Made by a program: the position numbers and the translations under genes | Origin: Crotalaria pallida | Lineage: Eukaryota > Streptophyta > Magnoliopsida > Fabales > Fabaceae | Length of the DNA: 64,000 bases | Reading direction: 5' to 3' | Assembly (NCBI GenBank): GCA_037953625.1 | Contig: CM075653.1 | Span: 103,271,639 to 103,335,638 of the forward strand | Notes under the pieces: model-generated | What the model saw: only the letters and a program-made list of their open reading frames with translations | Databases searched by the model: none | What the model was told of the DNA's origin: nothing | In this document: one piece after another, positions 34,921-46,500 of the stretch | Layout: each line of letters starts with the position of its first letter | Position numbering within the stretch: the stretch's first letter is position 1

Positions 34921-35462
34921 TGTAACATCCCTAATTTTAATCCCTAGTATAATTATAAGTTTTATCGAATTAAATATTTGTTTCTTGAAATAAATTATTT
35001 AGTTGTTGGGTATTTTTATAAAATAAGTCATGTTAACTACGAAGAGTATTTAATTGTATTTGAAGTGAATTATTTTAAAGAAAGATTATCATATTTTAAT
35101 AATGCTAAACCTTTTAGGACACTTCACTTAACTTTTATATATTCAACAATGAACTATGTTTTGAGTTTCCAAATATTTAATTATTAAAAATATATTTAAT
35201 ATAGCTAATAAATTGATAAATGAAAGTATATGTTTTAAAAAAAATAATAATAAGAAAGGAAGAAGAAAAACGTGTGTGTGTGTTGTGCTTAGGGAAAACC
35301 CTATTTCCCTTCCTCTTTGTTTTGTCCAGCCGCCGTCCCCCCATCCCCACTCACGCACTCTCCTTCAATTCTTCCTCCTCCATGGCCATGACCTCTCGAA
35401 GCTTGTCTCTCTCTCTCTTTGGGCCGACGCTGCCGTGAACCCGCGCCGACGCACGCGCTTTT
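34921..35462 (+). repeat. element B 3' LTR, first piece
   Basis: Starts TGTAACATCC after the purine tract and runs to the insertion of C, whose target duplication CTTTT/CTTCT brackets it. Being free of the MITE and of element A, B's two 3' LTR pieces give the empty-site sequences used to define those insertions. Confidence 0.92.
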
Positions 35463-35743
35463 TGTAACACCCCTAATTTTCGTCTCCCGAATAATAGGAA
35501 ATTAATAATAAAAGTTTTATTATTAATTTATATGAATTTCCCAAGTTTATATTTTGTATTTAATTAGCCTAAAATATAAAAATAGGTTGAAATATTTTTA
35601 TATGGCAAATAAATGCAAAATATAAAAATATTGCATTCTAGTCCCTGGATTAGGACCTAAATGTAATATTGAAAAGGTTCTTGGAGGGAAAGATTTAAAA
35701 ATATTATTTTTTAAATTTTGAACTAATCTTTAGTAATGCCCTG

Positions 35744-37223
35744 TAACCGGTTAGATGATGAACTCAGGAACTGGGTTAGTGGAATTTGATGAGTAATCAC
35801 TTGATTAATTCGATTAATCGCCACGAATCCCACTTATTTCATAGTGGAAGACGCGTGTCTCTCTGCATGTAAGCGAATTGCTCTATAAAAAGCCAAGGTT
35901 GATGAAGAAATGGGGTTGATTTCTCTGAAACCAGAGTTGAGAGGCTGATTAGGGTTTTTATTTCGCTGAAGGCAATTCTTCTTCTTCTTTGAGAGTTAGA
36001 GAGCGAGAGATACACTTCTGGAAAGCTTAAATCATGGGCTTTCCATTGAAATAGAGTTTGTGAGCTAAGAGTGATTGTGGAGGGAGAAATTGATCCTAGA
36101 AGTTGGAGTTGGAATAGCTGGATTCTGAGTTTTCTGATTCGGGAAGCTTGGTTTGGGACTGGATTTTGGTAAGTACAGTCAACCATTAAGCCTCAAATCT
36201 CTTTGATTCTCTAGTGCATGTTACCTACTTTGAGTCCTAATTGTTTTCCCCAATTTCTTTGGCCAATTGCTGTGTCAAATCTTCTGGTCTTTGGACCTTG
36301 TTGATGGAATTCGTGGCTGAAAACAGAACCTTGGGTTTGTGAGGAATTTGTGGAGTTTTCTTCAAGTCCAGTGTTAATCTTCATCAAACTCTGTCTTAAG
36401 GTATGGGAGAAGTTTACCTTATGCTAGATTTAGACTAAAAATCATGTGATTTAGGATTTGAGTTAACAAAACTCAAAAAGGGCATTATGTGCAATATGGC
36501 ACAAAGGCTTGGAGGCCAAAGTTTTGCTCAATGGTGTTTTGAGCAACTTTATGTTGATGCATGCAAAGTATATTGATGCTGAATTCTGGATTTAAATGCT
36601 TATTATAAGTTTTGTTGTATTAAATTGTGTTTTTGTTAATTTTCATACAATTTGATGCAAAAAGCTTGATGCACGTACCTTGAATTTGTTTCTGTGATGA
36701 AACATGTTTGTTTAAGGTATATGAACCCTGTTGAATGATGAAATATGGTTAGATTTGAGAATTTAAGAAAATGTTGTGTTAAAACTTTTATTTTAAAGGA
36801 CTGACTGCATAATCTAACCGGTTACTCGATATTTGTAACCGGTTAGACACTGCAAAATTTCAAAGGAAAATCAGTTTATAAAACAGTCCTGAAGTTTCAC
36901 CAATTTTACTCAAATCTATACTTTAATTTCACTGGAAAGAATCTGAAAATGAGTTAACACTACTGTCTTGGTTCAGATTTTAAGGTAAAGGGTTAATACC
37001 TTAATTTAATGGAATAATTTCAAGTGGAAATTATGCTTTATTGGAAACAGAATGTGATTAGAATTTTTGAATGATGAAAACTGTGATTTTTGAGGCATAA
37101 AACAATGTTTAACTTGTTTATGGATTGGGTAGGGAATTCAAGAAAAAGGGTTTTTCTGAATTGTAATGGTATACAGTTCAGGTCTGTAAGTCTAACCGGT
37201 TAGCCTGAAACTGTAACCGATTA
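35744..37223. repeat. TAACCGGTTA palindromes in element C LTR
   Basis: Perfect or near-perfect 10-bp palindromes at 35744, 36815, 36836, 37193 and 37214 (the last TAACCGATTA). The 3' LTR has six sites (43830, 43851, 44932, 44943, 45300, 45321). One 12-bp site present in the 3' copy is missing from the 5' copy. Confidence 0.85.
35884..35891 (+). promoter_or_regulatory. TATA box of element C 5' LTR
   Basis: TATAAAAA follows GCGAATTGCTC and is about 30 bp before a purine/pyrimidine leader. The same box is at 43991-43998 in the 3' LTR. It is the best candidate for the element's transcription start. Confidence 0.6.
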
Positions 37224-37900
37224 GTACCTGAATCTGAAAAATAAAAAGTTAAGTTTTTGAATACCATTGATTTTGTTTTACCCAATCTAAGTTTTAAGGG
37301 CATGTTTGAGAAAATTCAAAGGAGAATTTTATGTCAAAGTTTATGCCTCAAATAAATCATTCAAAAGAGAAAATTGGAATATTTTCTAAATCACATAATT
37401 AATGCAAAGATAAAACCAACCCTGATATTTGTGCATCCATATAGACTGGAAGTCTGGTTGGTAGGAACGTTTATCATATTCTGGGAATATGAGGAGGGTA
37501 CTCCGGGAGTACCAAATTATAATCTACTTGATGACATATTATAGATATGTGGCCAGTGTCCGGGACCTGGTTTTTATGCGTTCTGGGAACGTGGTGCACA
37601 CTACGGGAGTGATGCTTATTATCCAAGTATGGTTCGGCATTACGTTCTGGGAACGAATGTCGGTGTTCCGAGAACACAAGGGTGTATTGGATGGACGTCC
37701 AAGATGGACTTTTAGAGGCCTCAGTTGTGGATAGAAAATCATACATCATGCCACTTGCATTATAAGAGTTATAATGTTGAAAACTGGTGTGCTCATATGT
37801 ATTTGCATTTTGATCTGTCCATGATATACTTGTGATTGTAATTTTAGTCTTTATCAACTATGTATATGTGTATACTTACTCCCTGTGCCCTGTTTAGGTG

Positions 37901-38374
37901 ATGGCTAGATACCTAGCTTGCATCGAGATACGCCCTATCCCTAGTGGCATATGGACGTATGAGGAGCACCGTGCCACTTTTGAGGGGGAGGTTGAGATCA
38001 CTCTCTACCACCCTAACCATCTGGTGCGAGTGCGACCTCGTCGATTTAGGATCCCATTAGTCTATACTATGCATGTTCCACCCTTTTATACATATAGAGG
38101 ACCACCCCCGGCTCGACCTATGCATCGTTTTCATAGTTTTCGTTTTAGAGCTGCCACTCGTTCCCATCCTTCCTCCCATAGAGTTGTCACTGAGGAGACT
38201 CCTTCTCCTGGTCCGACTGATTATGATAGGACTGCTTCTGCAGATCCTAGACCCAGTGGTGGGGTCTCTACACAGTCGGGCGAGGTCGAGGAGGACCCTG
38301 TGGAGGATGAGAGCGAGGAGGAGGTGCATGTTGAGCCAACTGTTTCTGCGAGAGGTGGACCCGCTGGTTCATAG
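37901..38374 (+). CDS. LTR-borne ORF of element C, 157 aa (5' LTR copy)
   Basis: Unrecognised protein starting MARYLACIEIRPIPSG. It has an Arg/His/Pro-rich middle (RVRPRRFRIP, RSHPSSHR) and an acidic C-terminal tail (GEVEEDPVEDESEEEV). No signal peptide or membrane segment. The ATG lies three bases after an acceptor-like TTTAG, and a GTAAGT donor 1.7 kb upstream would join it to an untranslated leader behind the TATA box. The frame is fully open in both LTRs, which differ at about six amino-acid and four silent sites. The tail resembles the frame in LTR H (59242-59430). Translation is unproven. Confidence 0.45.
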   Translation: MARYLACIEIRPIPSGIWTYEEHRATFEGEVEITLYHPNHLVRVRPRRFRIPLVYTMHVPPFYTYRGPPPARPMHRFHSFRFRAATRSHPSSHRVVTEETPSPGPTDYDRTASADPRPSGGVSTQSGEVEEDPVEDESEEEVHVEPTVSARGGPAGS

Positions 38375-38633
38375 GAGCCTGCATAGCATAGATGTTTTGG
38401 ATCCTAGATCCTAGGGATAGATGTGTGGAGGATCTGAGGAGCTGCTGAGGACACAGATGACTTGCTCTGGGACTTCTATTTTGTATTTTGTTATATATAT
38501 TGTATATATCTGAGAGGTCTTAGAGTGAGCTTTTATTTTATGCAGCTGGTCTGTATATGTTTCATCAAAACTTGCTATCTCGACTTTTTATCACTTGCTA
38601 CTGACTGTACTGATGTGGTTTTATGTTACGACT

Positions 38634-38664
<31 letters not shown>

Positions 38665-39037
38665 TTTCTTTACCTCAGCAGTGCCCCATAAGTATCACTT
38701 TTACTTCCGCGAACTCTGATTTCTATTTAAAAGGGATTCGGCGATAAGTTTATACTTTATATATTCAAATCCAACTCGAGAGGCAAATGATATGTTTTAG
38801 TAATAACTACTAATAATGTTTTCTATAATTACGAAAATGTTATCTCGAGAGCCTTTTCGAATCTAAGATATTACTAAGTCGAATTCAAATAATGGTTTAT
38901 ATTGAAAAGGGTTTATGAACGAGCAAGTACTAATGTTAAAAAGGAAAAATTTTCTAGTCCTATTTTTGATAGCAAGTATTCAATTATTTGGAAATATTAA
39001 TTATTTTCAAGTTAAAAAGAGAGCGTCACACCTTTGG

Positions 39038-39050
39038 TGGTATCAGAGCA
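39038..39050 (+). promoter_or_regulatory. primer-binding site of element C (initiator-Met tRNA)
   Basis: TGGTATCAGAGCA, seven bases after the LTR end. Confidence 0.92.
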
Positions 39051-39189
39051 TTGGTCCTGTCCCTCATGACCCCGAAGATGCAGCTAAGTATGATATTCAA
39101 TGTTGATTGAATATATTTTGAGTAAGTTAGTAGTATTTATGTTTTAAAGACCTTTTTAGTAACCCAAAGCCCATAGTGCAGGTCTTTCT

Positions 39190-40215
39190 ATGGCAACCAG
39201 GAATAGAAATATTACTAATGAAATGTTAGAACGAATCACGACCGTGCGGGAAGGCATGCAGCAGCAGCAGAGACAACAACCATCTCAAGGGCGAGCTGGT
39301 AACCCATCTGCTGGCAACATGACGAATCATGATGCTAAGACTCTGTCGGAGTTTAGGAAGTGCAATCCACCAAGGTTTGAGGGAGGATATAAATCGGATG
39401 AGGCGAACAAGTAGTTGTATGAGATTAATAAGATTTTCCGAACTCTGGAGTGTTCTGATGAACAGAAGGTGACCTATGCAGTTTACATGCTTCATGGGGA
39501 AGCTGAAAATTGGTGGGATCACACGGTCCAATTGCTGAATTTTGAAAGGAGGGCAATCAACTGGGGAGTATTTATGGAAAAGTTTCTTAATAAATATTTT
39601 CCAGAAGATTTGCGAAGAAAGAAGGAAGTGGAATTCATGCAATTGAAGCAGGGGGATATGAGTGTAGGAGAGTATGCTGCCAGATTCGAGGAGCTGATGA
39701 AGTACTCTCCCTACTACTTAAATAACCCTGATGAAAGGAGCAAGTGTGTGAAGTTTGAAGGTGGGTTAAGGCCGGAACTGAAGTCTATCTTCAGTTATCA
39801 AAGGATTCAGAGTTTCCCTGCACTTGTGGACATGTGCAGAATGTATGAAGATGATAAGAAGGCTGAGTTGATTGGAAGCCAAGTGAAGGGGGTTGGACAG
39901 AACTATGGACCACAGAGGAAGAAGAAATTTGATCATCGGAATAATGGTCCATATTCTAAGAATAAGGGTAAGGGCAAGGCGGTGATGGATAACAAGAGTA
40001 AGTCTCGCGATAATGCTCCTTATTGCGAGAAGTGCAAGCGTTATCATCATGGTCAGTTTTGCTGGTCCACGGGAGGATGTTTCAAGTGTGGAAAGCAAGG
40101 TCACTTTGCTCGTGAATGCAAAGAATCTACAAAGGGAGATGCAAAGGGATCTACTGGCAAGCTTGTGGTGCAAGGAAGAGTATTTACCCTGAGTGGTAGT
40201 GAAGCAACCCAAACC
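39190..40215 (+). pseudogene. element C gag, one in-frame stop
   Basis: Capsid/nucleocapsid part of the gag-pol frame, starting MATRNRNITNEMLERI. The gag core follows (FRKCNPPRFEGGY, then AENWWDH, FLNKYFPEDLR, LKQGDMSVGEYAARFEEL). A basic Lys/Asn-rich linker and a Cys/His cluster come next, ending in the CCHC knuckle CFKCGKQGHFAREC near 40078-40119. An in-frame TAG at 39412-39414 separates the first 74 codons from the rest. Gag and pol share one frame, as in other Tekay elements. Confidence 0.9.
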
Positions 40216-40640
40216 CCGAATCTCGTGCAAGGTAACTTTCTGCTTAATAATCAACCTTGCAAAATCATGTTTGATTCTGGAGCTACACATTCTTTTGTTT
40301 CTCCTGAATGTGTGAATAGGCTGAATCTTGTTGTTTCTGATTCACCCTGCTATCTTAGCATAGATACCCCTACGGGAATACCGATCTTTACCGCTAAAGT
40401 CTGTTTAGGGTGTAATGTAGAAATCTTGGGTCGTTTATCCAAGGTAGACTTGGTTTGTCTCCCTAAGTTACAATTGGATGTGATCTTGGGTATGGATTGG
40501 TTGATGAATAACCAAGCGATCATCAATTGTGAGGAAAGGACAATTCAGTATAGGACCCTTGAACCAGAAGGTTATATGTGTTTGTTCTCGGCCGCTGGAG
40601 AAGAAGAGTCAATGCCGATCGAGGAGATTCCGGTGGTGAG
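40216..40640 (+). pseudogene. element C aspartic protease domain
   Basis: Active-site DSGATHSF at about 40272-40295 and the partner ILGMDWL near 40486-40506. The domain itself has no stop, but it belongs to a polyprotein that is interrupted upstream and downstream. Confidence 0.9.
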
Positions 40641-41600
40641 GGAATTTCCGGAAGTATTTCCTGAAGAGATACCGGGATTACCTCCGAAGCGAGAGATAGA
40701 GTTTGGGATTGATTTAGTCCCTGGAGCTGGTCCCATCTCTATTGCTCCTTACAAGATGGCACCACCAGAAATGGCAGAAATGAAGAAGCAAATCGAGGAA
40801 TTGCTGCAGAAACAGATGATCAGGCCAAGCATTTCACCTTGGGGAGCTCCATTATTGTTTGTAAAGAAGAAAGATGGGAGTATGAGGATGTGTGTGGACT
40901 ACAGGCAGTTGAATAAGGTCACTATTAAGAATAAGTATCCTTTGCCAAGGATTGATGACCTTATGGACCAAGATAGGGGAGCTCCAGTATTCTCCATGAT
41001 TGATCTGAGGTCGGGTTATCATCAGATCAGGATAAAGGAGGAGGATATACCCAAGATTGCATTTCGATCTCGATACGGTCATTATGAGTATGTTGTGATG
41101 CCGTTCGGATTGACTAATGCACCTGCTATTTTCATGGACTATATGAACCGGATCTTTAGACCATATCTGGATCTGTTTGTGGTGGTATTTATTGACGATA
41201 TTTTGGTCTATTCTAAAAATCTGGAAGAGCATGAAGAGCATCTCAGGATTGTGTTAAAGGTCCTGAAGGAGAAGCAATTATATGCCAAGCTTACGAAATG
41301 TGAGTTTTGGTTGAACGAAGTGAAGTTTTTGGGGCATGTAATCTCTAAAGAAGGAATTGCGGTGGATCCAGCGAAAGTAAGTTCAGTGCTAAGTTGGGAA
41401 CAACCTAAGACTGTGACGGAGGTGAGAAGTTTCTTAGGGCTGGCTAGATACTATCGTAGGTTTATAGAAGGATTTTCAAAGATTGCATTGCCTTTGACTA
41501 AGTTGACTCGGAAAGATCAACCGTTCATGTGGGACGATCGGTGCGAAGTTAGTTTCTGTGAGTTGAAGGAAAGGTTAACATCGTCTCCTGTGTTAATCTT
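40641..41600 (+). pseudogene. element C reverse transcriptase domain
   Basis: Standard Ty3/gypsy RT order: SPWGAPLLFVKKKDGSMRMC, VDYRQLNK, FSMIDLRSGYHQI (catalytic Asp present), VMPFGLTNAPA, and active-site FIDD near 41188-41199 followed by LEEHEEHL. FLGHVISKEGI and FLGLARYYRRFI lead into the connection domain. The catalytic residues are kept, so the RT itself looks intact within a broken polyprotein. Confidence 0.93.
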
Positions 41601-42252
41601 ACCTGATCCTCACAAGAGCTTCGAAGTGTACTGTGATGCATCTAAGAAAGGACTGGGCTGTGTATTGATGCAAGAAGGAAGAGTAGTGGCTTATGCATCG
41701 CGACAATTGAAGAATCATGAAGTGAATTACCCGACACACGATTTATAATTGGCTGCGATCGTGTTTGCCTTAAAGATATGGAGACATCATCTCTATGGCA
41801 CTACATTCCAAGTCTTTAGTGACCATAAGAGTTTGAAGTATCTGTTCGACCAGAAAGAGTTGAACATGAGGCAAAGAAGATGGATGGAGTTTTTGAAAGA
41901 TTATGACTTTAAACTCCATTACCATCCGGGTAAAGCGAATGTGGTTGCAGATGCTTTGAGTCGGAAAGCAATCCACATAAGTGCGATGATGGTTAAGGAA
42001 GCAGCATTGATTGAGGAATTCAGAGACTTGAGCTTGTTGACACAAGTGGAGCCATCAAGCATCAAGTTGGGGATGTTGCAGATCACAAACGAGTTCTTGG
42101 GAAGAATTCGGGAGTTGCAACGAGCTGACGAAGAATTGATGGAAAAGATGAAACTAGGTTCAAAAGGAAGGGAACCTTATTTTAAGATTGGGCAATCCTT
42201 CGTTTCAGAACAAGGATTTGTATACCAAGAGATCAGGAAGTTAGAAGACTGA
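41601..42252 (+). pseudogene. element C RNase H, stop at a catalytic position
   Basis: VYCDASKKGLG carries the first catalytic Asp. The in-frame TAA at 41746-41748 falls just before LAAIVFALKIWRHHLYG, at the place where this family has its catalytic Glu. Downstream FSDHKSLKYLFDQ and ANVVADALSRK are intact. The frame stops at 42252, where a frameshift separates it from the integrase. Confidence 0.88.
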
Positions 42253-42264
42253 TTCTTGACGAAG

Positions 42265-43520
42265 CCCATAAAAGTCGGATGAGTATGCATCCTGGATCAA
42301 CCAAAATGTATAAGGACTTGAAGAAGATGTTTTGGTGGTCTGGATTGAAAAAGGATGTGGCAGAATATGTGGCGGCATGCTTGATTTGTCAGAAAGCTAA
42401 GGTAGAACATCAGAAACCGGGAGGACAGTTGCAACCTTTGAGAATTCCCCAGTGGAAGTGGGATAGCATCTCCATGGATTTTGTGTCTGGTTTGCCAAGG
42501 ACGGCAGCAAATCATGATGCAATCTGGATGGTTGTGGATAGGTTAACCAAGTCGGGGCATTTTATTCCGATAAATATGCGCTATCCTTTGAACAAGCTTA
42601 CCCAGATCTATATCAAGGAGGTAGTTCGTCTTCATGGAGTGCCTTCGAGTATTGTGTCGGACCGAGATCCCAGATTTTCGTCGCAATTCTGGAAAAGTTT
42701 GCATGATGCTATGGGAACAAGATTGAAATTAAGTTCGGCGTATCATCCACAGACGGATGGCCAGACCGAGAGAACAATTCAGTCTTTGGAAGATGTGTTG
42801 CGAGCGTGTGCACTTGAAGAACAAGGAAGTTGGGATCAAGTGTTACCTCTTGCAGAATTCACATACAACAACAGCTATCATGCGAGCATTGGAATGACAC
42901 CATTCGAGGCGTTGTATGGAAGGAAGTGTCAAACCCTGCTATCTTGGTTCCTAGTGGGGGAGAACTTGATGGTTGGACCAGAAATGATACAGCATACATC
43001 TGAGAAGATTAAGATGGTCCAGGAAAAGTTGAAAGCGGCTCAGAGTCGGCAGAAGAGTTATGCGGATAAGAGGAGAAAACCATTAGAGTTTTCCGAGGGC
43101 GATCATGTGTTCCTTCGGGTAGTTCCGATGAAAGGGATCAGTAGAGCTTTGAGAACCCGAAAGCTTTCGCCTAAGTGTATAGGTCCATACCAAATTCTTA
43201 AGAGAGTGGGTCCTGCTGCTTATCAATTGGCTTTACCACCCTCTTTATCTAATTTTCACAACGTCTTTCACGTTTCGCAATTAAAGAAGTATGTGCATGA
43301 TCCATCAGTCATTCTGAAACTCCAACCTGACGACCTAACTCTGAAGGAAAACCTGACCTTTGAGAACAGACCAGTTCAGATAGAGGATCCTGAAGTCAAG
43401 CAGCTCAGGGGAAACGAAATACCTTTGGTTAAGGTGATATGGGAAAATGCTGACGTATCTGAAGCAACATGGGAATTAGAGGAAAAGATACGTCAAGGGT
43501 ATCCGGAGTTGTTTTTGTAA
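42265..43520 (+). pseudogene. element C integrase with GPY/F and chromodomain-like C-terminus
   Basis: A separate frame after the shift near 42250. The zinc-binding HHCC motif spans EAHKSRMSMHPG to CLICQ. The DDE residues are in MDFVSGLP, SDRDPRF and TERTIQ. A GPY/F-type segment (CIGPYQILKRVG) and FHVSQLKKY follow, then a chromodomain-like end (VIWENADVSEATWELEEKI) and stop TAA at 43518-43520. Chromodomains are thought to target integration to heterochromatin, in keeping with this nest. There are no internal stops in this part. Confidence 0.92.
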
Positions 43521-43524
43521 ACTA

Positions 43525-43544
43525 GAATTTCGAGGACGAAATTC
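43525..43544 (+). promoter_or_regulatory. AGGA-loop hairpin before element C 3' LTR
   Basis: GAATTTCG and CGAAATTC around AGGA, beginning four bases after the pol stop codon and ending 19 nt before the LTR. The purine tract AAGTGGGGGAGTAG lies between. Confidence 0.8.
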
Positions 43545-43563
43545 CTTTTAAGTGGGGGAGTAG

Positions 43564-46500
43564 TGTAACACCCCTAATTTTCGTCTCCCGAATAATAGGA
43601 AATTAATTATAAAAGTTTTATTATTAATTTATATGAATTTCCCAAGTTTATATTTTGTATTTAATTAGCCTAAAATATAAAAATAGGTTGAAATATTTTT
43701 ATATGGCAAATAAATGCAAAATATAAGAATATTGCATTCTAGTCCCTGGATTAGGACCTAAATGTAATATTGAAAAGGTTCTTGGAGGGAAAGATTTAAA
43801 AATATTAATTTTTAAATTTTGAACTAATCTAACCGGTTAGTAATGCCCTGTAACCGGTTAGACGATGAACTCAGGAACTGGGTTAGTGGAATTTGATGAG
43901 TAATCACTTGATTAATTCGATTAATCGCCACGAATCCCACTTAATTCATAGTGGAAGACGCGTGTCTCTCTGCATGTAAGCGAATTGCTCTATAAAAATC
44001 CAAGGTTGATGAAGAAATGGGGTTGATTTCTCTGAAACCAGAGTTGAGAGGCTGATTAGGGTTTTCATTTCGCTGAAGGCAATTCTTCTTCTTCTTTGAG
44101 AGTTAGAGAGCGAGAGATACACTTCTGGAAAGCTTAAATCAAGGGCTTTCCATTGATATAGAGTTTGTGAGCTAAGAGTGATTGTGGAGGGAGAAATTGA
44201 TCCTAGAAGTTGGAGTTGGAATAGCTGGATTCTGAGTTTTTTGATTCGGGAAGCTTGGTTTGGGACTGGATTTTGGTAAGTACAGTCAACCATTAAGCCT
44301 CAAATCTCTTTGATTCTCTAGTGCATGTTACCTACTTTGAGTCCTAATTGTTTTCCCCAATTTCTTTGGCCAATTGCTGTGTCAAATCTTCTGGTCTTTG
44401 AACCTTGTTGATGGAATTCGTGGCTGAAAACAGAACCTTGGGTTTGTGAGGAATTTGTGGAGTTTTCTTCAAGTCCAGTGTTAATCTTCATCAAACTTTG
44501 TCTTAAGGTATGGGAGAAGTTTACCTTATGCCAGATTTAGACTAAAAATCAAGTGATTTAGGATTTGAGTTAACAAAACTCAAAAAGGGCATTATGTGCA
44601 ATATGGCACAAAGGCTTGGAGGCCAAAGTTTTTCTCAATGGTGTTTTGAGCAACTTTATGTTGATTCATGCAAAGTATATTGATGCTGAATTCTAGATTT
44701 AAATGCTTGTTATAAGTTTTGTTGTATTAAATTGTGTTTTTGTTAATTTTCATACAATTTGATGCAAAAAGCTTGATGCATGTACCTTGAATTTGTTTCT
44801 GTGATGAAACATGTTTGTTTAAGGTATATGAACCCTGTTGAATGATGAAATATGGTTAGATTTGAGAATTTACGAAAATGATGTGTTAAAACTCTTATTT
44901 TAAAGGACTGACTGCATAATCTAACCGGTTACTCGATATTTGTAACCGGTTTGACACTGCAAAATTTCAAAGGAAAATCAGTTTATAAAACAGTCCTGAA
45001 GTTTCACCAATTTTACTCAAATATATACTTTAATTTCACTGGAAAGAATCTGAAAATGAGGTAACACTACTGTCTTGGTTCAGATTTTAAGGTAAAGGGT
45101 TAATACCTTAATTTAATGGAATAATTTCAAGAGGAAATTATGCTTTATTGGAAACAGAATGTGATTAGAATTTTTGAATGATGAAAACTGTGATTTTTGA
45201 GGCATAAAACAATGTTTAACTTGTTTATGGATTGGGTAGGGAATTCAAGAAAAAGGGTTTTTCTGAATTGCAATGGTAAACAGTTCAGATCTGTAATTCT
45301 AACCGGTTAGCCTGAAACTGTAACCGGTTAGTACCTGAATCTGAAAAATAAAAAGTTAAGTTTTTGAATACCATTGATTTTGTTTTACCCAATCTAAGTT
45401 TTAAGGGCATGTTTGAGAAAATTCAAAGGAGAATTTTATGTCAAAGTTTATGCCTCAAATAAATCATTCAAAAGAGAAAATTGGAATATTTTCTAAATCA
45501 CTAATTAATGCAAAGATAAAACCAACCCTGATATTTGTGCATCCATATAGACTGGAAGTCTGGTTGGTAGGAACGTTTATCATATTCTGGGAGTATGAGG
45601 ATGGTACTCCGAGAGTACCAAATTATAACCTACTTGATGACACATTATAGATATGTGGCCAGTGTCCGAGACCTGGTTTTTATGCGTTCTGGGAACGTAT
45701 GCGTTCTGGGAACGTGGTGCACACTACGGGAGTGATGCTTATTATCCAAGTATGGTTCGGCATTACGTTCTGGGAACGAATGTCGGTGTTCCGGGAACAC
45801 AAGGGTGTATTGGATGGACGTCCAAGATGGACTTTTAGAGGCCTCAGTTGTGGATAGAAAATCATACATCATGCCACTTGCATTATAAGTGTTATAATGT
45901 TGAAAACTGGTGTGCTCATATGTATTTCCATTTTGATCTGTCCATGATATACTTGTGATTGTAATTTTAGTCTTTATCAACTATGTATATGTGTATACTT
46001 ACTCCCTGTGCCCTGTTTAGGTGATGGCCAGATACCTAGCTTGCATCAAGATACGCCCTATCCCTAGTGGCATATGGACGTATGAGGAGCACCGTGCCAC
46101 TTTTGAGGGGGAGGTTGAGATCACTCTCTACCACCCTAACCCTCTGGTGCGAGTGCGACCTCGTCGATTTAGGATCCCATTAGTCTATACTATGCATGTT
46201 CCACCCTTTTATACATATAGAGGACCACCCCCGGCTCGACCTATGCGTCGTTTTCATAGTTTTCGTTTTAGAGTTGTCACTCGTTCCCATCCTTCCTCCC
46301 ATAGAGTTGTCACTGAGGAGACTCCTTCTCCTAGTCCAACTGATTATGATAGGACTGCTTCTGCAGATCCTAGACCCAGTGGTGGGGTCTCTACACAGTC
46401 GGGTGAGGTCGAGGAGGACCCTGTGGAGGATGAGAGCGAGGAGGAGGTGCATGTTGAGCCGACTGTTTCTGCGAGAGGTGGACCCGCTGGTTCATAGGAG

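Larger units (their letters stand above)
35463..39030 (+). repeat. element C 5' LTR
   Basis: In order: an AT-rich start, an AACCGGTT palindrome, a TATA box (35884), a CT-rich leader, a donor-like TTTTG/GTAAGT at 36168/36169, a long AT-rich stretch with more palindromes, an acceptor-like CCCTGTTTAG/GTGATGG at 37897/37898, a 157-codon frame, a TA microsatellite (38636-38660) and an AT-rich end. This layout looks like a small two-exon gene inside an LTR. Confidence 0.93.
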
